From assembly GCF_035582795.1 (NCBI RefSeq), contig NC_134373.1, positions 17,692,001-17,756,000 of the forward strand: a DNA stretch of 64,000 nucleotides, written 5' to 3'. Below the pieces are notes generated by a model. That model made no database searches and was not told the DNA's origin. It worked only from the letters and a program-made list of their open reading frames with translations. The position numbers were made by a program, and so were the translations under genes. This DNA comes from Mycteria americana (taxonomy: Eukaryota > Chordata > Aves > Ciconiiformes > Ciconiidae). Positions 9,901 to 24,900 of this stretch are shown piece after piece (position 1 is the first letter of the stretch; each line of letters begins with the position of its first letter).

Positions 9901-12900
9901 AATAAATGGAAGAACTCCAAATGTGTCTTTTAAAAATAGTTTTTAATAATTCTGATACATCTTTACAGTATTACCATAATTAACACGTTTAATTTTGAGA
10001 ATAAGTTGTTTCTAGATGATGTCAATATGTTGGCCTTGTAGAATGAATTCATCTCAGTAGCCACCAAATGGTTACAATAAAGATAGTATTTTCCTATGCA
10101 ATTCTGATAATTTGCATCAGCCTAGTTCAGAGCTGACCATCTGTAAAAGTGAAGCATACAGCCTTCTGACTCATTGCTGCTTAGACTCTCCCTAAACAAT
10201 TTGGGGTTCTTTGATTGAAATGGTTTTTTTTAGGGTGAATTTCCTATTGGCAATAAAGTATAATAGCACTGTTGATTTGGACTAGAAATTTGCTTAAAGG
10301 TTTGTGCCTTTGTAGAATAGGAAGTAATGCATAGTGTTAAGGTGGTGATCAGAGTCTTGAGTGCTCAGAATCATTATCTTATAGCCTCCTGCAAACTAAT
10401 GTGTGGATCACATACAATATTTGCCACAGAGAACTGCTGGCTTTACATGCCCTCTGTGTAAAATTTTAACTTAGATGTGGGATAATATTGTTTGAGTTAA
10501 AAGGTGAACCAATAGTTCCTTGGTGTGATCTTTCAAGTTTTTGAAATATGAAGTGTCTGTATACACTGTCACTAGATTTTAGTCTAAATGTGTATCATCC
10601 TCTAATGGTAAGATTTTTTTGGACAAAACAACACTTCAATTTTGTGTAAGTAGATGGCTCCCAAGAACATTAGTTTATATGCATTCTCTGTTTTGTTAAT
10701 TATGGCATAATGAATTTTTTTTTGAGCTATGAAGTTTAATAACTTTCATTAAATCATGGGAGTTCCTAAGAGGCAACATTTCTCTTTGTTAGATTCACTG
10801 TATTGAAAGTTTGAGAATAGAAAATTAAACTCTCCCCAATTAAACTTTCCTATCTCTTAAGGGTAAATATGAACAAACTGAGGTTTTAGATAAAAGGCTT
10901 CTGTATTTCATAGTTAAAAGTACTGTTGCTTTCACAAGCTCCAATTCTACATATAAAGTATAGTTTTTCGATAAGAATCTAGTTTAAAAGAACGTTTTTA
11001 CCTTGAAAATGTTAATTCTTTGCTGCTGAAACTATACAATAAAAATTCAAAATTATCCCAGTAGAACTACGACTTGTAAAAGCCTTTAAGTGTGTTTGCC
11101 TTGCAGCTATCTGTGCCTATCTGTGTAGTATTATAAAAGATGAAATCCAAGATGTTTATTTCCATAGTATGGCAAAATGTATTTGAATTCTTAAGACATG
11201 TTCGTTTCACAAAACATATGCTGAGTAATTTAAAGTTGCTTGCTGCAATCTCCAAAGCCCTTGGCATTTTGATTGTCTAGATAATATCAGTTGAATTTAG
11301 AGTCTGTTTTTCTGCATTTTCCTTGAGGTATTACAATTTCTATTCTAGTGGTAATTTTTTTTTCTTCTAATGAACTGGCATGTTACCATTTTAAGACCTG
11401 CAGAACTGATGATGTGGAATTGGCAGATTTTCACTTTTACACCAACATTTCTTTAGTAGCCAAACACTGTTTTATTTGCTAACTTGTTCATTGAGCTTTT
11501 GGGGAACAAATCGAAGATCTGGGTTTACTGGTAGTATGGAGTTTACATCCTGAAAACTTCACCACAACTTAACAATAACATTCTTTGAACAATTTAAACA
11601 GAGGATTAAATAGTCAAAACATAATATTTTTGCATATATGAAAGTTGTTACACTCTAGAGAGTCTATACCCTGATATGGTGCTTAAGAGCACAAAGAAAA
11701 AGGTGAGAAAAGTGAGAAAAAAATTATTGATCCAAGTAGTTAATACTGAGCTCCATACTTTCTATGAAAGTTTTGTACATGTTATAAAAATCCTGGAAGA
11801 TAAAAGAGAAATTTTATGCTCAGTTTGTTAGTGTTTCTAGATCATTCATTTAATCTTAAGAATATGAATTGTTTGAGAGAAATACTTTGAGTGCTACACA
11901 GTATTTTGAAGTAAACCAGAATACTTACAGTTGTTTCAGACTCAAGATAGTGCTTTGAAATTGTTTCTTTACATTAATTCTGTTGTCAATATGAATGTTA
12001 AAGTCATGGTATCTCTTTTATATATCTAAAATATACCACGATTTCTACCCTATATTATGACTGATACAACCCCACAAACTGTGGCCAGTACTCTGCATGA
12101 AATGGTATCATTAAATGTGCCCAATGCATGAAAGATCATTAGTTGTAAAAATGTACCACCAGATGGTCCAAAAACATGCATGCTTACTAATAATTTTTGT
12201 GCTTGTTTTCTGAATCTAAATTAACCACATCATTATATGTATTCTTAAAGGTCATGAGTTACTATCTGAGTTACAACAGCGTCGATTCAATGGTTCAGAT
12301 GGAGGGGTATCTTGGTCTCCAATGGATGATGAACTCCTTGCTCAGCCCCAGGTCATGAAGCTACTAGACTCACTCAGAGAGCAATATACTCGCTACCAGG
12401 AAGTTTGCAGACAACGTAGCAAGCGCACACAACTAGAGGAGATTCAGCAGAAGGTAATGCAGGTAAGCTTGGAGTTGTTCTTGATTACTGTGAGGCGGAG
12501 GTTTGAGCTCAAGTCCCAGACTGTGTTTCCTGCAAAACTTAGAACCAGAGGTGAGAGCTTTGTGCTTCCTTTCACTCCTCAAACTGCAGTGTGCTAGTTT
12601 CACTTGATGCTTTATATAGCGGCTACCACAGTGACTTTCCAAAGGTTGTTCTGATATGTGGAGGAGGGATTAGAAATGTGCTCTCTTGCCGTCACGCTGA
12701 AGAACCTTCACGTCCCTTTGTTGCGTACTGTCGCAACGTACCTCTACATTGTTGGAGAGTCAAATGCCTGACCTGTTAGGAAAGAAAGAAACATTCACAA
12801 ATGAGACACATTTGACTGTAATTTTGCCTTGAGAGTTGGAAACCTTCCCCTGCCCATATTGTTTTAAGTTTCTGTTACTGAAGATAAGCCATTATTTATT

Positions 12901-15900
12901 CATTTATTTGTCTAGTGCTTGGTGTTTTAACTTAAAGTGATTAAACTCTCTGTATTTCAAGGCTACTCTGACCAGAATGAATACAAATCTTCCTAATCAA
13001 TCGTGTGTTAAAGGTCATAATGAATTGGTTTGGTCCTTTGGAAACAGGCATGTAATTAGCACTTTCAACATTTTATCAGCAGAGCCTCAGTAGAGAAAAT
13101 CAAGGAAATGGAATTAATTTATTCCTCTTGTGTTTATTACTTGAAATTAGACTTACATGTTTTTAAGCTTCTGTATAGTTTGAATATGCATAAAATGGAA
13201 TGGATATTGCTTTTAACCTTTCAACATTGACATTTCTAATGCATGTGGAGTACAAATCAAGTACTTGCACTTCAGTGTTCCAGGTATGGGTAAAGATAAA
13301 AGCTAATCAATCTTGTTATTTCTAGCAGTGAAAATATAAATCAGCTGAGGAAATAATTTTCCTTATGTAGTCATTCAGATTATTATAAAGATATAAAAAA
13401 AAGCAAATGTCATCTTTTGATATTTTGAGCTGGAAATACTAAAAATATGTAAGAGGTGAAAATAGTACTATATGGAACATACTACCATGGCTGTGGGTAT
13501 AATCAGGTGAGATTTTTTTTTTCCTGTGTTAGAGTTATAGTGGTTGAACAAGACGTGCTGACTGAAGTGAAATTTATAACGTACTTCGGCAAACTGATAT
13601 TGTTAATGCATTTAAATAGACTTGTTTATTGGAGCATCAGCCTAATTTTGCAATATTTGTATTAGAAATAGTTTTTTGTTTGCTCTGTCTACACTATGGA
13701 TGCTGCATAGTAAGTGAACTGAGTCTCAGTACACAGGAAAAATGTGTTTTGCTGTTTTACGGAGCTAATCAGTTTTATAAAGTGCATGTAAAAGCTCTCT
13801 AAATGGCATACAAATGTATGGGACGAACTTAGGAAATTGGGAAATTGATTTAGTTTCCTTTTGGTTTATGGGAGAAAATTAGGCTAACAGAGAAAAGTAA
13901 GAAGATAATGATGGACTGGAGGAAACCGATACAGGCAAAGTGCCATGGAATTTGTTTTCCCAAAACAAACAGAAGTTGCAGTATTTTCAGTTGGAATGGA
14001 TGTGTGCATAGAAAGTTTTCCCCTTGTGTTGCTGATTTTTTTTTTTTAATTTTTCTTTTTAGTGTTTTGATTTCCTGTTAGCTTGCATTACAGTTACATT
14101 CCTATTTCATTCTTTATATAGCTTCTTATATTGCTAACCACTCTTGGCCTGCTTTTGTGTTCCTGTTTCATTTTCACTGTTTGCTGCTTCTGCTTACTGT
14201 GAACAGCTTAGTTCTTACTCCTGTCTCAAAGCCCTCTTATTCATAACCACCTCTCTTCCCTTGTGCCTTCAGTATCCTACCCTCTCTTTTTAACCACCAC
14301 TCTTCCTTCTATTTCATGGTTCTGTTTCCCTTTTCTTCGTCTTTCATTCTGCAGTGTAAAGATGGCAAGGATTTCCAGATGTTTTCTGATGAGCAGTTCT
14401 ACTAAACAGACTGCTGATGAGCAACTCTGTATGTTATAAATTCTAGCTTTGTCCCTCCTTAGGCAGAGGTGTTAATTACTATTTTTCTAATCTTAATTCA
14501 CAAAAATTAATGCCAGGCCTTGCAGTCATTAACCATTTAAAAATGTATTTTATGAAAATAACATCGCTTCTTTCTCCAGGTCCCCTAGTGACTTCTCTCC
14601 TCAGGTCAGTTATCTGTCACACAAGAATGGCCATGTGCTAAGCTAAGCAGTCTTGGAGGCAATGCAGTAGTTGCTAGAAACTTGTAGTGAGGAGGTGGTC
14701 TTGGTCAGGGAGGGCACTGCTAAGCAGTAGTCTTGCACACTGTTTCAGAGTTGCAGGAGAACTGTTGTTTCCATATGTGAGTTTCCCAGGCCACACTGGG
14801 GTTACAGCGTGACATCTGGGTGCCTTCACTTCTAGGTCCATTCCGTATTTAACCAGAGATGGCTGTGCAGAGGTGCTGAGCACAACAGGAATTTCTCTTT
14901 AAACAAAAAGAACCTAGAACTGTAGAGTCTTAATTGGCCCTAGAAATGATAAAAGTAAGGAAGACCAAGGATGCTTTTGAGCAAAGAATATATGCTTTGA
15001 AATAGCACTTCTTATGCAGGGGGTGGGGGGTGAGGGGCGAAAAGAGGGGTTAGGAAGACACAGACATGACGACTAAAAGGTGGGGGGAATTGAGTGACCT
15101 TCTGTAACGGTGATGGTCATTCTTGATTACTGTTGCAATGTAGCCTAGCAGCACTAGGAAAATGGTCCAATTAGTCCCTTTTTCATTTGTCTTCACAGTT
15201 ATGGTGTTACATTGTGTATTGTGTTATATTTCCTGAAAAACTGTGTGAAGCTGTTCTGTCACCTTTATTTAAACAAAAGTCACATTGAAGAGAGGAAGCT
15301 GGCTTCCTATGCTTTTTCATTCGGGTTCAGAATGTGGGGGTATTCCTGCATTTCCTTACTTCACGACTCCAGTAGTATGTGACTTTTGCACAAGGTTTCA
15401 TCAGGGCTGTGTCTGTTTTCCAGATGTTTAAAAACTTATCATAAAATTTTTAATTTTTAATTTTAAAAATTTATCATAAAATATCATCTGATAATTCAAA
15501 TGTGTATAAGGAAACCAAAATTGGAAATACTCTGAGTATTATTAACATCAAATGAAATAGCTTCAAAATAATAATAATGAAAGAAATCCAATGCTGTAGT
15601 CCAAACTGTATTGCCATGACCCTGCAAAGATTTCTGCAAAGGCAGATCCCATGACATGTGGCCATTAAGACTCTGTAAGAGGCTTCTGTTTTTTGAATAG
15701 GGCAAGTTGAAAAGACATAAATATATAAAATACTAAATTGTTGTGTAAATTTAATTTTGGAATAAGTACATATCCTGTACTTGAGTGTTAATATATTCAA
15801 CAAAATAAGGAGAAAACTCTCAGGTGTGAGGTTGAATACAGCTATGCATTGTAATTCACTTAGGCAACAAAAATTCTTGTTTGAACATGAGAGGTACGTT

Positions 15901-18900
15901 ATCCAGAAAATTGTGTTTTAAGCTCTTATTGACAGAGATATGAAATGACAAGTAGGCATGTGATAAATCTTTTGCTAGCTGCCACCTGCTTTCATGGAGC
16001 TGACAGGCTAAGGTTAATGAAAAGTAATTTCTACTTAAAGCTTTGAAGATGTGAATGGATTCAACAAGACCTCTACAGATCCTGAAAAAAGTATGCATTT
16101 TTTTTCATAAATGTGTACTTACTTTGAAATATTTCTGCTTATGTAACACAATTCTTTTATACCAGTTTTTGTGTAATTGATTTGCTACTTTATTTTTGTT
16201 ATCTTTGTCTTATTGACAGGTAGTCAATTGGCTTGAAGGACCTGGATCAGAACAGCTAAGGACCCAGTGGGGAATAGGTGATTCAATTAGAGCTTCACAA
16301 GCTTTGCAACAGAAACATGAAGAGATTGAGAGTCAGCACAGTGTGAGACTTCCCATACCCTTTTCAAGTAGCAAAATAATTCTAAGTACATGCAGTTAAG
16401 AGCAACGTGTTTTGGTTATAAGTATCTAGGAATTTTGCATGTTGCGTGATTTTACGGGTTACAGAGGAAAGTATCTGTGCAGTTTAAGAACTTAATATGG
16501 TCATTATATGTACATGTTGTTTATTTTGTTTTCCAGTGTAGAAAAATACTGATTGCTGTCTATGATTTTTCTTGTTTTTATTACGTTACAGCAGTTCTTA
16601 AATTTTTGTGTTGAGTAGGAGGAGTAAATTTCCTTTTTCCTCCCTGCCAAAATGGCTGAGAAGCCCTGTACTTGGGTGAATAAATTAATATTTTTGTCTT
16701 TATTAAACTAGGTTTATCAGTAGCTGAAGCTGGCTTAACACTTTCATTGATCAAGACTTAAGACAGAGTTTATGTTCGTAATGAGATCTTGAAAAGACTG
16801 TTTTGTAACTGTACTGACTTGATGCCTGTGCTTCTAATTTTGAAGACTTCCTAAGGTTCAATAGAATTTTGTCTTTCCAGCAGATGATTAACTATAATTG
16901 GCATATGAATACTTAGTGTTCTCAAAGGGAGTGTTGCTCACAGTGCTTTTCCTCTTTTCTGACTTTCCTTGATGTAGACATTGACAATTCTGTCCACTTT
17001 TCCTAAGTTCCCTTTACAGTCATGGCAAAGAAAATAGTCACTGGGTTATAAATTTTCTGACCTAACTTAGGGGGAAAACAAACAAAAAACCCAAAAAACC
17101 AACCCAGACCTTTAGTCTGAGAAACACTGTGCCCTAGACTACACTGGTTCTATTGACTACATCTCTACTGAGTATGGTTTCCTTGCTCAGATGCAGAAGT
17201 GTGTGTTGTAGGTGTCTGTTTGGTCACGTGAATCCTCTCTCCTATGCCTTCTCATTGCTTTAAGCTCTTCAAGCAATGTTCTACGCTGAAAACCAGTACC
17301 TTCTGAAGTATAAAACATCTTACAGTTAAAATCCTAACTGGAAAGAAAAGAAAAAAATTCCCTACTTCATTGACAAAAATAATTTTTAATATCTTTCAGT
17401 CATATTAGCACTTCAAACTGAAAAGAGAAGACAAGATTGAATATACTTTCTTCTCACTTGGATATCTATAACAGAGAACTATGCTTTAGCTGGGGCTAAA
17501 TACAATCCTTGAAATCATTGAAATCCCACTGAAGTTAGCAGGCTGGCCGACAGTTTGCGTATCACTGAAGCACTGACAAGATGGAACGCTGCTTGGTTCT
17601 CAGGTGCTGACAGGAGTTTGTAGAAACAACAGTCAGAAAAATTATTTTTAATTTTATACTAAAAGAAGTAATTGGGAAACCACAGGCCCACCTTAAATTT
17701 AGATGCCTGTTTATAAATTAAAATCATTTTTTGACAACAGCACTGGAAAAACGTGCTTTGCCTTTTTCTTTTATTTTTAAATGTCTCATAACACCTGAGT
17801 GTACTCTTCCTCTGTCATTATTTTCCTGTCTTTTTTCTCTCCTAATAATTGAATTGACAGCTTGTATGCTTGCTTTCTTTCATCTTCTATTTATTGTTGA
17901 TTATATTACTTCTATTTTGAAGACACTTGCAAAAATGTTTGATTTATTTTAAAGATAGGCTTTTTTACTTCAATTTACTCTTAAGTGAAAAAATAATTTT
18001 CTTAGGGTGTTTTTTTTATTTTGGTTTGTTTCTTGTTTGGGGGGGTTTTCTTGTTTGGTTTTGCAGGGGGTTGTTTGGTTTTTTGTGTTTTCATTTTATG
18101 ATTGTTTTATTCATGAGCAATATACTAGAGCTGTTATTTTTGAGCAAATGTTGGCCTTTTCTCCATCATTTGGAGCTGTCATGTACAGCTGTGCCTAACT
18201 TTCCCCTATGGAAAGGATCAGAAACACACTTTTTATATCTGGTTTGCCAGTCTCTTAATTCCACTGACAGCTTGACCAAAATCAATTACTGCAACTATTT
18301 TGCTTACTTTAATGCTAAAAGTAAAAACTAAAAATTATTAATCTAGATTTTTTGTTTGATTTCTCATATTATAGTTGACTTGTCACACTCAATAAGATTG
18401 ATTTGTATGTTCAGTGTCTAAAGGTAATAATGAGTTATGATGTGTAAACTGAATTTATTGATCCTATGTATCTGTAGTGCGTGCGTGACAATGGAAGATG
18501 TTTCCGTATTATGTCATCTTAGTGACCCCTCTTGGGGTAGATGAGAGACTTATTCTGCTCTTAAATTTTTGGCTGATTCCTAATTTAACATTTTCATTGC
18601 TTTTTTCCCCTCTCCTTGCATCTTTTCATACCCTGTTTCTTCCTGTGAGCAGATGGGAGAGGCAGCTTTGGGTAAAAAGAAAAAAAAATTCAGAATATGG
18701 ATATTTATACTCTATATTTTGCATGCTTTGTAAATAAATGATGCAAAAGCTGAAGGCATAATTTTAAAAAATTGCAAACATTCCAATAGGAGCATGACAA
18801 GAATACTAATTAAATCAGATGTTTTAGGCCAATAGATGGTGCTGTTCTATAGCATTACAAATGCATAGGGCATTTGAAGGTCACTTTACAGTAGGCCAAA

Positions 18901-21900
18901 ATGAAAGCTGTTGAGCAGGCATGTTTTACTTTACAGGCATCTCAATCATGCAAGGTGTGAATGTGATCTTGATGCATCAAGTCGTTTTTAAATCTCCCGG
19001 AATTGTTAAATATTTGAACTATTTTCTTTTGCAAATACACCACCATGATAACATAACTAACTCCTATGTATGTATTCAGTAATCAAAGCATTTGAAAAAC
19101 AGATCTACACATTTTGAATTGAGTAGTATAAAGCTTTCCTTAAATAAGAAAGATCATTTTGAAGTTTCTGTACATGGTTACTCTGTTTTATGCAGAAGAT
19201 AGAGATTACTTCCACAATGTCAATAGTAGTATTTTTTCTAAATGTTTTAAGAAAATCATTGCTGGTTTCAATCATGTCACTGAAAGTAACACCTAGATAG
19301 TCTTATGAACATTGTAATAGCTTACCACTTGGCAAAGGGTATTTTGTTTCAGTAGAGCACTATAGACATGTAAGCATTAGAAATTTGTTTAAAAATGGTG
19401 GAATTCCTCTGTTGGTTCAGTAAAATAGTTTGAGTGGGAGTTTGTGCTGGGAGCTAGTAGCCAGGCCTTGTAACCTTCCCATCTTTCTGCACCATTTTTT
19501 TATACTACAGTACATATATTAAAATGTACTGAACACTTTTTGAGTTGAGTTGAAATTAGGAATGTTTTTTCCTCCTGTGTGAGATTTCATAATTATAGTG
19601 TAAGCTGTAATAAGTTCATTTTTAAATCTGATTATTGATTAGTCTGCATTTATGATTAGTATGCCATTTTAAGAGAAATAGAATTATGTTTGGTGGTATT
19701 TTAATGCTTAATTTTCTTGTGTTTGTAGGAGTGGTTTGCTGTTTATGTTGAGCTTAATCAGCAGATAGCAGCTCTTCTAAATGCAGGGGATGAGGAGGAC
19801 CTTGTGGAATTGAAAGCACTGCAGCAACAGCTGAGTGATGTGTGTTACCGGCAGGCCAGTCAGCTAGAATTTAGGCAGAATCTATTACAAGCAGCACTTG
19901 AATTCCACAGTGTTGCCCAGGATGTAAGTTTTTCTTTTTAACTTTTCACAGGCTCACCTGTCAATATATTATTGCCTTAGTATTATGAATGTTGAATACA
20001 TTGCAAAAAATGTAGGGCGGTGGAGGGAAATATAATGTCACTTGGAAAATGCAGTAAGTGTTAATTTACTATAATTGAAACACTGAGAAGATGGATTTCC
20101 CCTTTCTTAGGAGAGAAGCGCTTTGTAGTATGTCTCACATTTCAGTAGCGTTTGAAATAAAATGGTTACTAGTTAAAAAGTTGCTTTTTGTCCCTCTTGT
20201 GTTGTTTTTTTTTTAATTAGAGACATATGCATTAATTGAACTGCAATTTGGTGTACTTTTTATAGTTTCTTTTTTAAATTGGCATTTATCCCTTTCCTGT
20301 ACTTGTCTGAACAAAAAAAAAAAAATCTTGGCTTCCCACCCCTCCATCTAGGAATGTATGTTCTTGGAATTTTATAGGCAGATGGGTCTTTTATCTTTCA
20401 TCTTGACTTTCATTGCCTATAGATGCAAAGAGAAACTTCTAAAATGACAGATTTCCAAACATTTAGAAGATTGCAGACCCAACCATCTGAAGCTCAAAAC
20501 TTCTTTTAAAATATCAATATATATGTTGTTTTTCATTTTAGTTGTCTCAGCAATTGGATGGCTTACTAGGAATGTTGTGTGTAGATGTAGCACCAGCAGA
20601 TGGAGCATCAATTCAACAAACTCTAAAACTACTGGAAGATAAATTGAAAAGTGTTGGTAAGCAAAATATTTCTGCATTTCAGATACACACATTCTAATGA
20701 ATGCATTACAGGAAAAAACCCAGTAATCCCACCACCCCTTTAAAAAAAAAAAAAAAAAAAAAAAACAACCAAAAAACACAAAACACCAACAACAAAAAAC
20801 CAGGAACAAAAAATACCTCTCTTCTGATTCCTAGCTAAGTAATGCTCCACCTGACTACCTTTGACTTGCTTATGCTATCTACTGCATAGTAGTTCTGTCT
20901 GGGAAAATGATCTGGAAATGTTTTGTTTTAAATGTTTTACAAGTAACATATATTTGTTATATACCATTATCATGCATTTCATCTGTAGACAAACTTTTTT
21001 CCCCACTAATCATCCTTAGTATCTCGGGAATATAGTGTTTAGATGATCTTTTTGTCTCCAGAACTGACCCCTTGACGATTAGGATTGTTATCCACTCAGT
21101 TTTAGACTGTTTATACTGAGTATTTTGCAGTAGCTTTGAATGTATATGTTAATAAATGGCACATTTAAGGTTACTACACTGTAAAGCATATAGAATAGAA
21201 TATTTCAGTTGGAAGGGACCTACAATGATCACCTAGTCCAATATGTTTAGGAGAAAGCTCTGAAGCAAAGTCATACATGGTAGAAGTAGTTATGATTGGA
21301 ATATAACAGTCTGATGCATGAGCTAGATATTCCTTTAGGAAAACAGATAGTAGAGCTGCCAAATAATAGATATAACAGCAGATTCTAAGGATTGGCATAT
21401 TTCAGGATAGAAAAAGGTATCAGACATATCAGATGTATCAAAGCAGTAACTTCTGCCAGCCATGGAAGAACATTTAGGCTACAACTGCTTAGCAGTGATA
21501 AATATTTTAGGTATTGTGCAACTGTGTGGATGAAAGACATTAATTAGCTATTTATATGCTGAAAAGTTAATACTCGCTGTCAGCTTTTATTCCTTTTCTT
21601 GTTATCTGCTAGATCATAAAATAGCAAAGCCTTAGCTCTTTGTTAGTATAGATCAATGCTCACTCAAACTTAAAGGTTGGAAAGGGTAGTGAAAGACAGA
21701 TAGTAATGTCCTTTTCACTTTCTAGCCTTCCATCTCAGATTCTGCTGCATTTCATATCTCTCCTTTGGGGGGAAAAAAACCCCCAAATTTATATGAGTGA
21801 CCACTGACTTTTTTTTTTTTCTTTCTTTTTTTTCTTTAGACTTAGGCTTGCAAGGCTTGCGTGAGAAAGGTCAAAGTCTTCTTGACCAGATATCTAATCA

Positions 21901-24900
21901 GGCATCCTGGGCCTATGGAAAAGATGTGACCATTGAAAACAAAGAAAATGTGGACCATATCCAAGGAGTGATGGAAGATATGCAGCTTAGAAAACAAAGG
22001 TAATAACAGTTCTAGTCGTTAAGATTTTCATGTGCTGATAGGTCACTTTATTTATTTATTTTAAAGAGATCATTTTGCTTTATCTTCAGTTAAGGGATGT
22101 AGTACAACTGTAACTTATATTTGTGGTATATTTAAATGGGACAGAAGCTTCCCTGCCTAATCTGTTGTAGCATATTCCTAAATCCAAGCATCTTTTGTAT
22201 TTCGGCACCGGATGGAGCATTTGAGTGCTTTCCTGTACTTGTAAATTCTCAAGAATTATACATTCCTTTTATATAGAGTTATGGAATAGATGCAAGAGGC
22301 ATCTTTTTATATGTTAGCAGTTTGAGATGGAAGGTATACTAAGACTATAGAAGTGATCATGGCTCTCAAATTATGTATTAATTATGTACAGACTTGTTTA
22401 TTCACTTCTTTTTCACAACCTCTACCCTTTGTGCATGGCATTTTCACTCCTGAAGACAGGAAGAAAGATGAACTGGTGTTAGGGGGACAGGGTATAAAAT
22501 GGAGGCACAGAGTTCAGTTTTCAAAATGTGGGATTTTTGTGAGTTTTGGAAAAGATAGGGTGGGGAATGAAGTTGTAGTAGGGAAGAATGCTGGGGGGAG
22601 CATTGAATCTGCAAGAAGGATGGATTTTGCCATCATGCTCTTCCTCCAAGTCTTTCATTGATTATTTTTTCTTAAATATGTACTAGTACTGGATTGGCTA
22701 TAGTACTGCCTTTTTTTCTACTCAACAGTGTGAAAGAATCAGATGATGTTGCTCATTATTACTGCTGGAACCTCTGACACAGTAAAATACTCTCCATAGA
22801 AAGTGCCTGAAGAGCATCAAGTCGCTCATTTTAGGAATTAATTCTACCACCCACAGATTGTTTTCTTAGGGAGCTTAATGTAAGAAACCATGTGTTTTGA
22901 TAATGCTTAGAGAAGGTATTAAGTATGTTCTCTGAATCCTATTTACTTGAGCAGCACTTGTGTTTAGAGGGACAACTGCAAAGAGCTATAAAGGACCATG
23001 TGTCACTGTGTAATAAAATGGCAGTTGGAATTCAGTACTGAGAAGAGAAATGGCACATGGGAGAAGGAAAAACTTTATATACATAGTAATGGAGTCTGAA
23101 CCAGCTGTTAAAGATAAACGTTGGAAAACTTTTGCAAAAATTGCTTTAACGTTCAATCATACTGTGAGAAGCAAGTACAATGCTACAGATTATTAGGAAA
23201 GGAATAGAAACTAAAAGGAAAATGTCATTGTGTCACTGTATAGATTCGTAGTCCGTTTGTGTTTTATGTGTTATCCAATTCTGGTTCCTATGCTCAGAAG
23301 AGATATAGAATTGTGGGAAGTCAATTAGAAGATCAAAAAGTCAATAAAATGTTCAGACAAAGGTATGAAGCCGCTTCCAGATGGTGAATGATTAAACAAG
23401 GTTCTTCAGCCTGGACAAGAGACAAAAAAGTATGATAAGGACTACTATCTCTCAATAGCATTTAATAGTAATTTTTGTGACACTTTTTTTCTGAAATTCT
23501 GTTGAGTATTTCTCATTTATTTACACCTGTAGCATAATGTTTATTTCTAGGGGCACTTTGCTGCTTTAGTTATGCTTTTGGAACCCATATACTGTTTTCC
23601 TGCATTATTAGAGCAACAAATTTCCTTTCTGTAAGCATCACAGCACTACAGGATATGTAACAAAACACAGCATGCTAATGAACTGTTCTTTGGAAGTGCT
23701 TATGTTTGCAGCCAGTTTGAAAAAACAGATCCGTGCATACCATCTTCTGCATTCACTTATCATGCTAACTGTTGTTGACATTAATAATTCCATTTGCACT
23801 GGACAGGAGTTTGAATCTTGCTGTCTACTTAGTAGGCTCTGAAATTGAAGTGGAAAGGTCATTCTGCTAAATGTATTAGCTTAGCTCTCACTGTGGAAAA
23901 AAAAGAACTTTCAATGGTGGGGTGTTTTTTCTGACTAGAGAAAAAACTGCAAAATGTGCTTAATTCAGAACAAGAGAATTAGAATTAGTTTTTATATGAA
24001 TTAGATCTTGAAATGCTTCCTGACAAGTTGTAGCAAAGGGCGTCATCATATAAGGGTTCAATTATTACAATCTTTAGTTAGCTAAAAAGAAAAATAAAGA
24101 TGTATTACCATCTTTTAAACAGTCCTTATTTTATTCACCAAGAAAACTTTGCCACCAGCTTATAGTACAATTCAGAATTATGCCAGGTTTAAGCAAGCTT
24201 TCACCTAGACTTCAGTAGGAGAAAGTCTGTCTTAGCCATGTAAATCTGTGTGGCCTGCACATCTTACCAGTGCAACAAAGTAAGGAACCTACAATGCAGC
24301 TGGAAGGCCTTGTAGCTACTGCTGGTATTACGATCTATAGCGTAGCCATATTGGGAGTCTTGAGGATCATGATTTTGGTGGGTTGTAGTGCTCAGTTCTA
24401 TTTATTGCATGTTTCTTATTGTTACGTGAGGGATTACATATTTTGGCCAAGCTTAGCAGCACAAAAATGCTTTAATCACCTTTTCATGAACACTTGCATC
24501 TTAATGTTGCTCACTGAAAACACCGCTGTCAAACTTAGAGTGTATTGTGTCTGCTATGCATGCGTTGATGAGTCTGTGCTACTGTTTAAGGTGTGAGGAT
24601 ATGGTGGATGTGCGGCGACTGAAGATGCTTCAGATGGTACAGTTATTTAAATGTGAAGAGGATGCTGCTCAGGTATGGAAATGCCTACAGAATTTCATCA
24701 TTCTTGTCTTTGTAGTCCACTGGCTAAACTTATGGGGATTGATAGTTGCAGAGTATTTTTGTCACTTTCAAATGTAGTTTTATTTAGTGAGTTTGTACAG
24801 TGAAAACAAAGGATATAGCAATGACTGAAAATAGTGTATTTGGTGATTGCATGCATGATCTACCAGTTTGATATCTCTTTTAACTTTTTTCCATATCAAA

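Noticed and set aside
12463..12597. In-frame continuation of the SESTD1 exon into its intron
   Set aside because: A good gtaagc donor sits at 12463 and the next exon continues the family sequence; the read-through residues are unlike SESTD1.
20740..20812. Poly-A tract as the tail of a processed pseudogene
   Set aside because: No cDNA-like sequence or target-site duplication flanks it, and the A-run grades into A/C low-complexity sequence.
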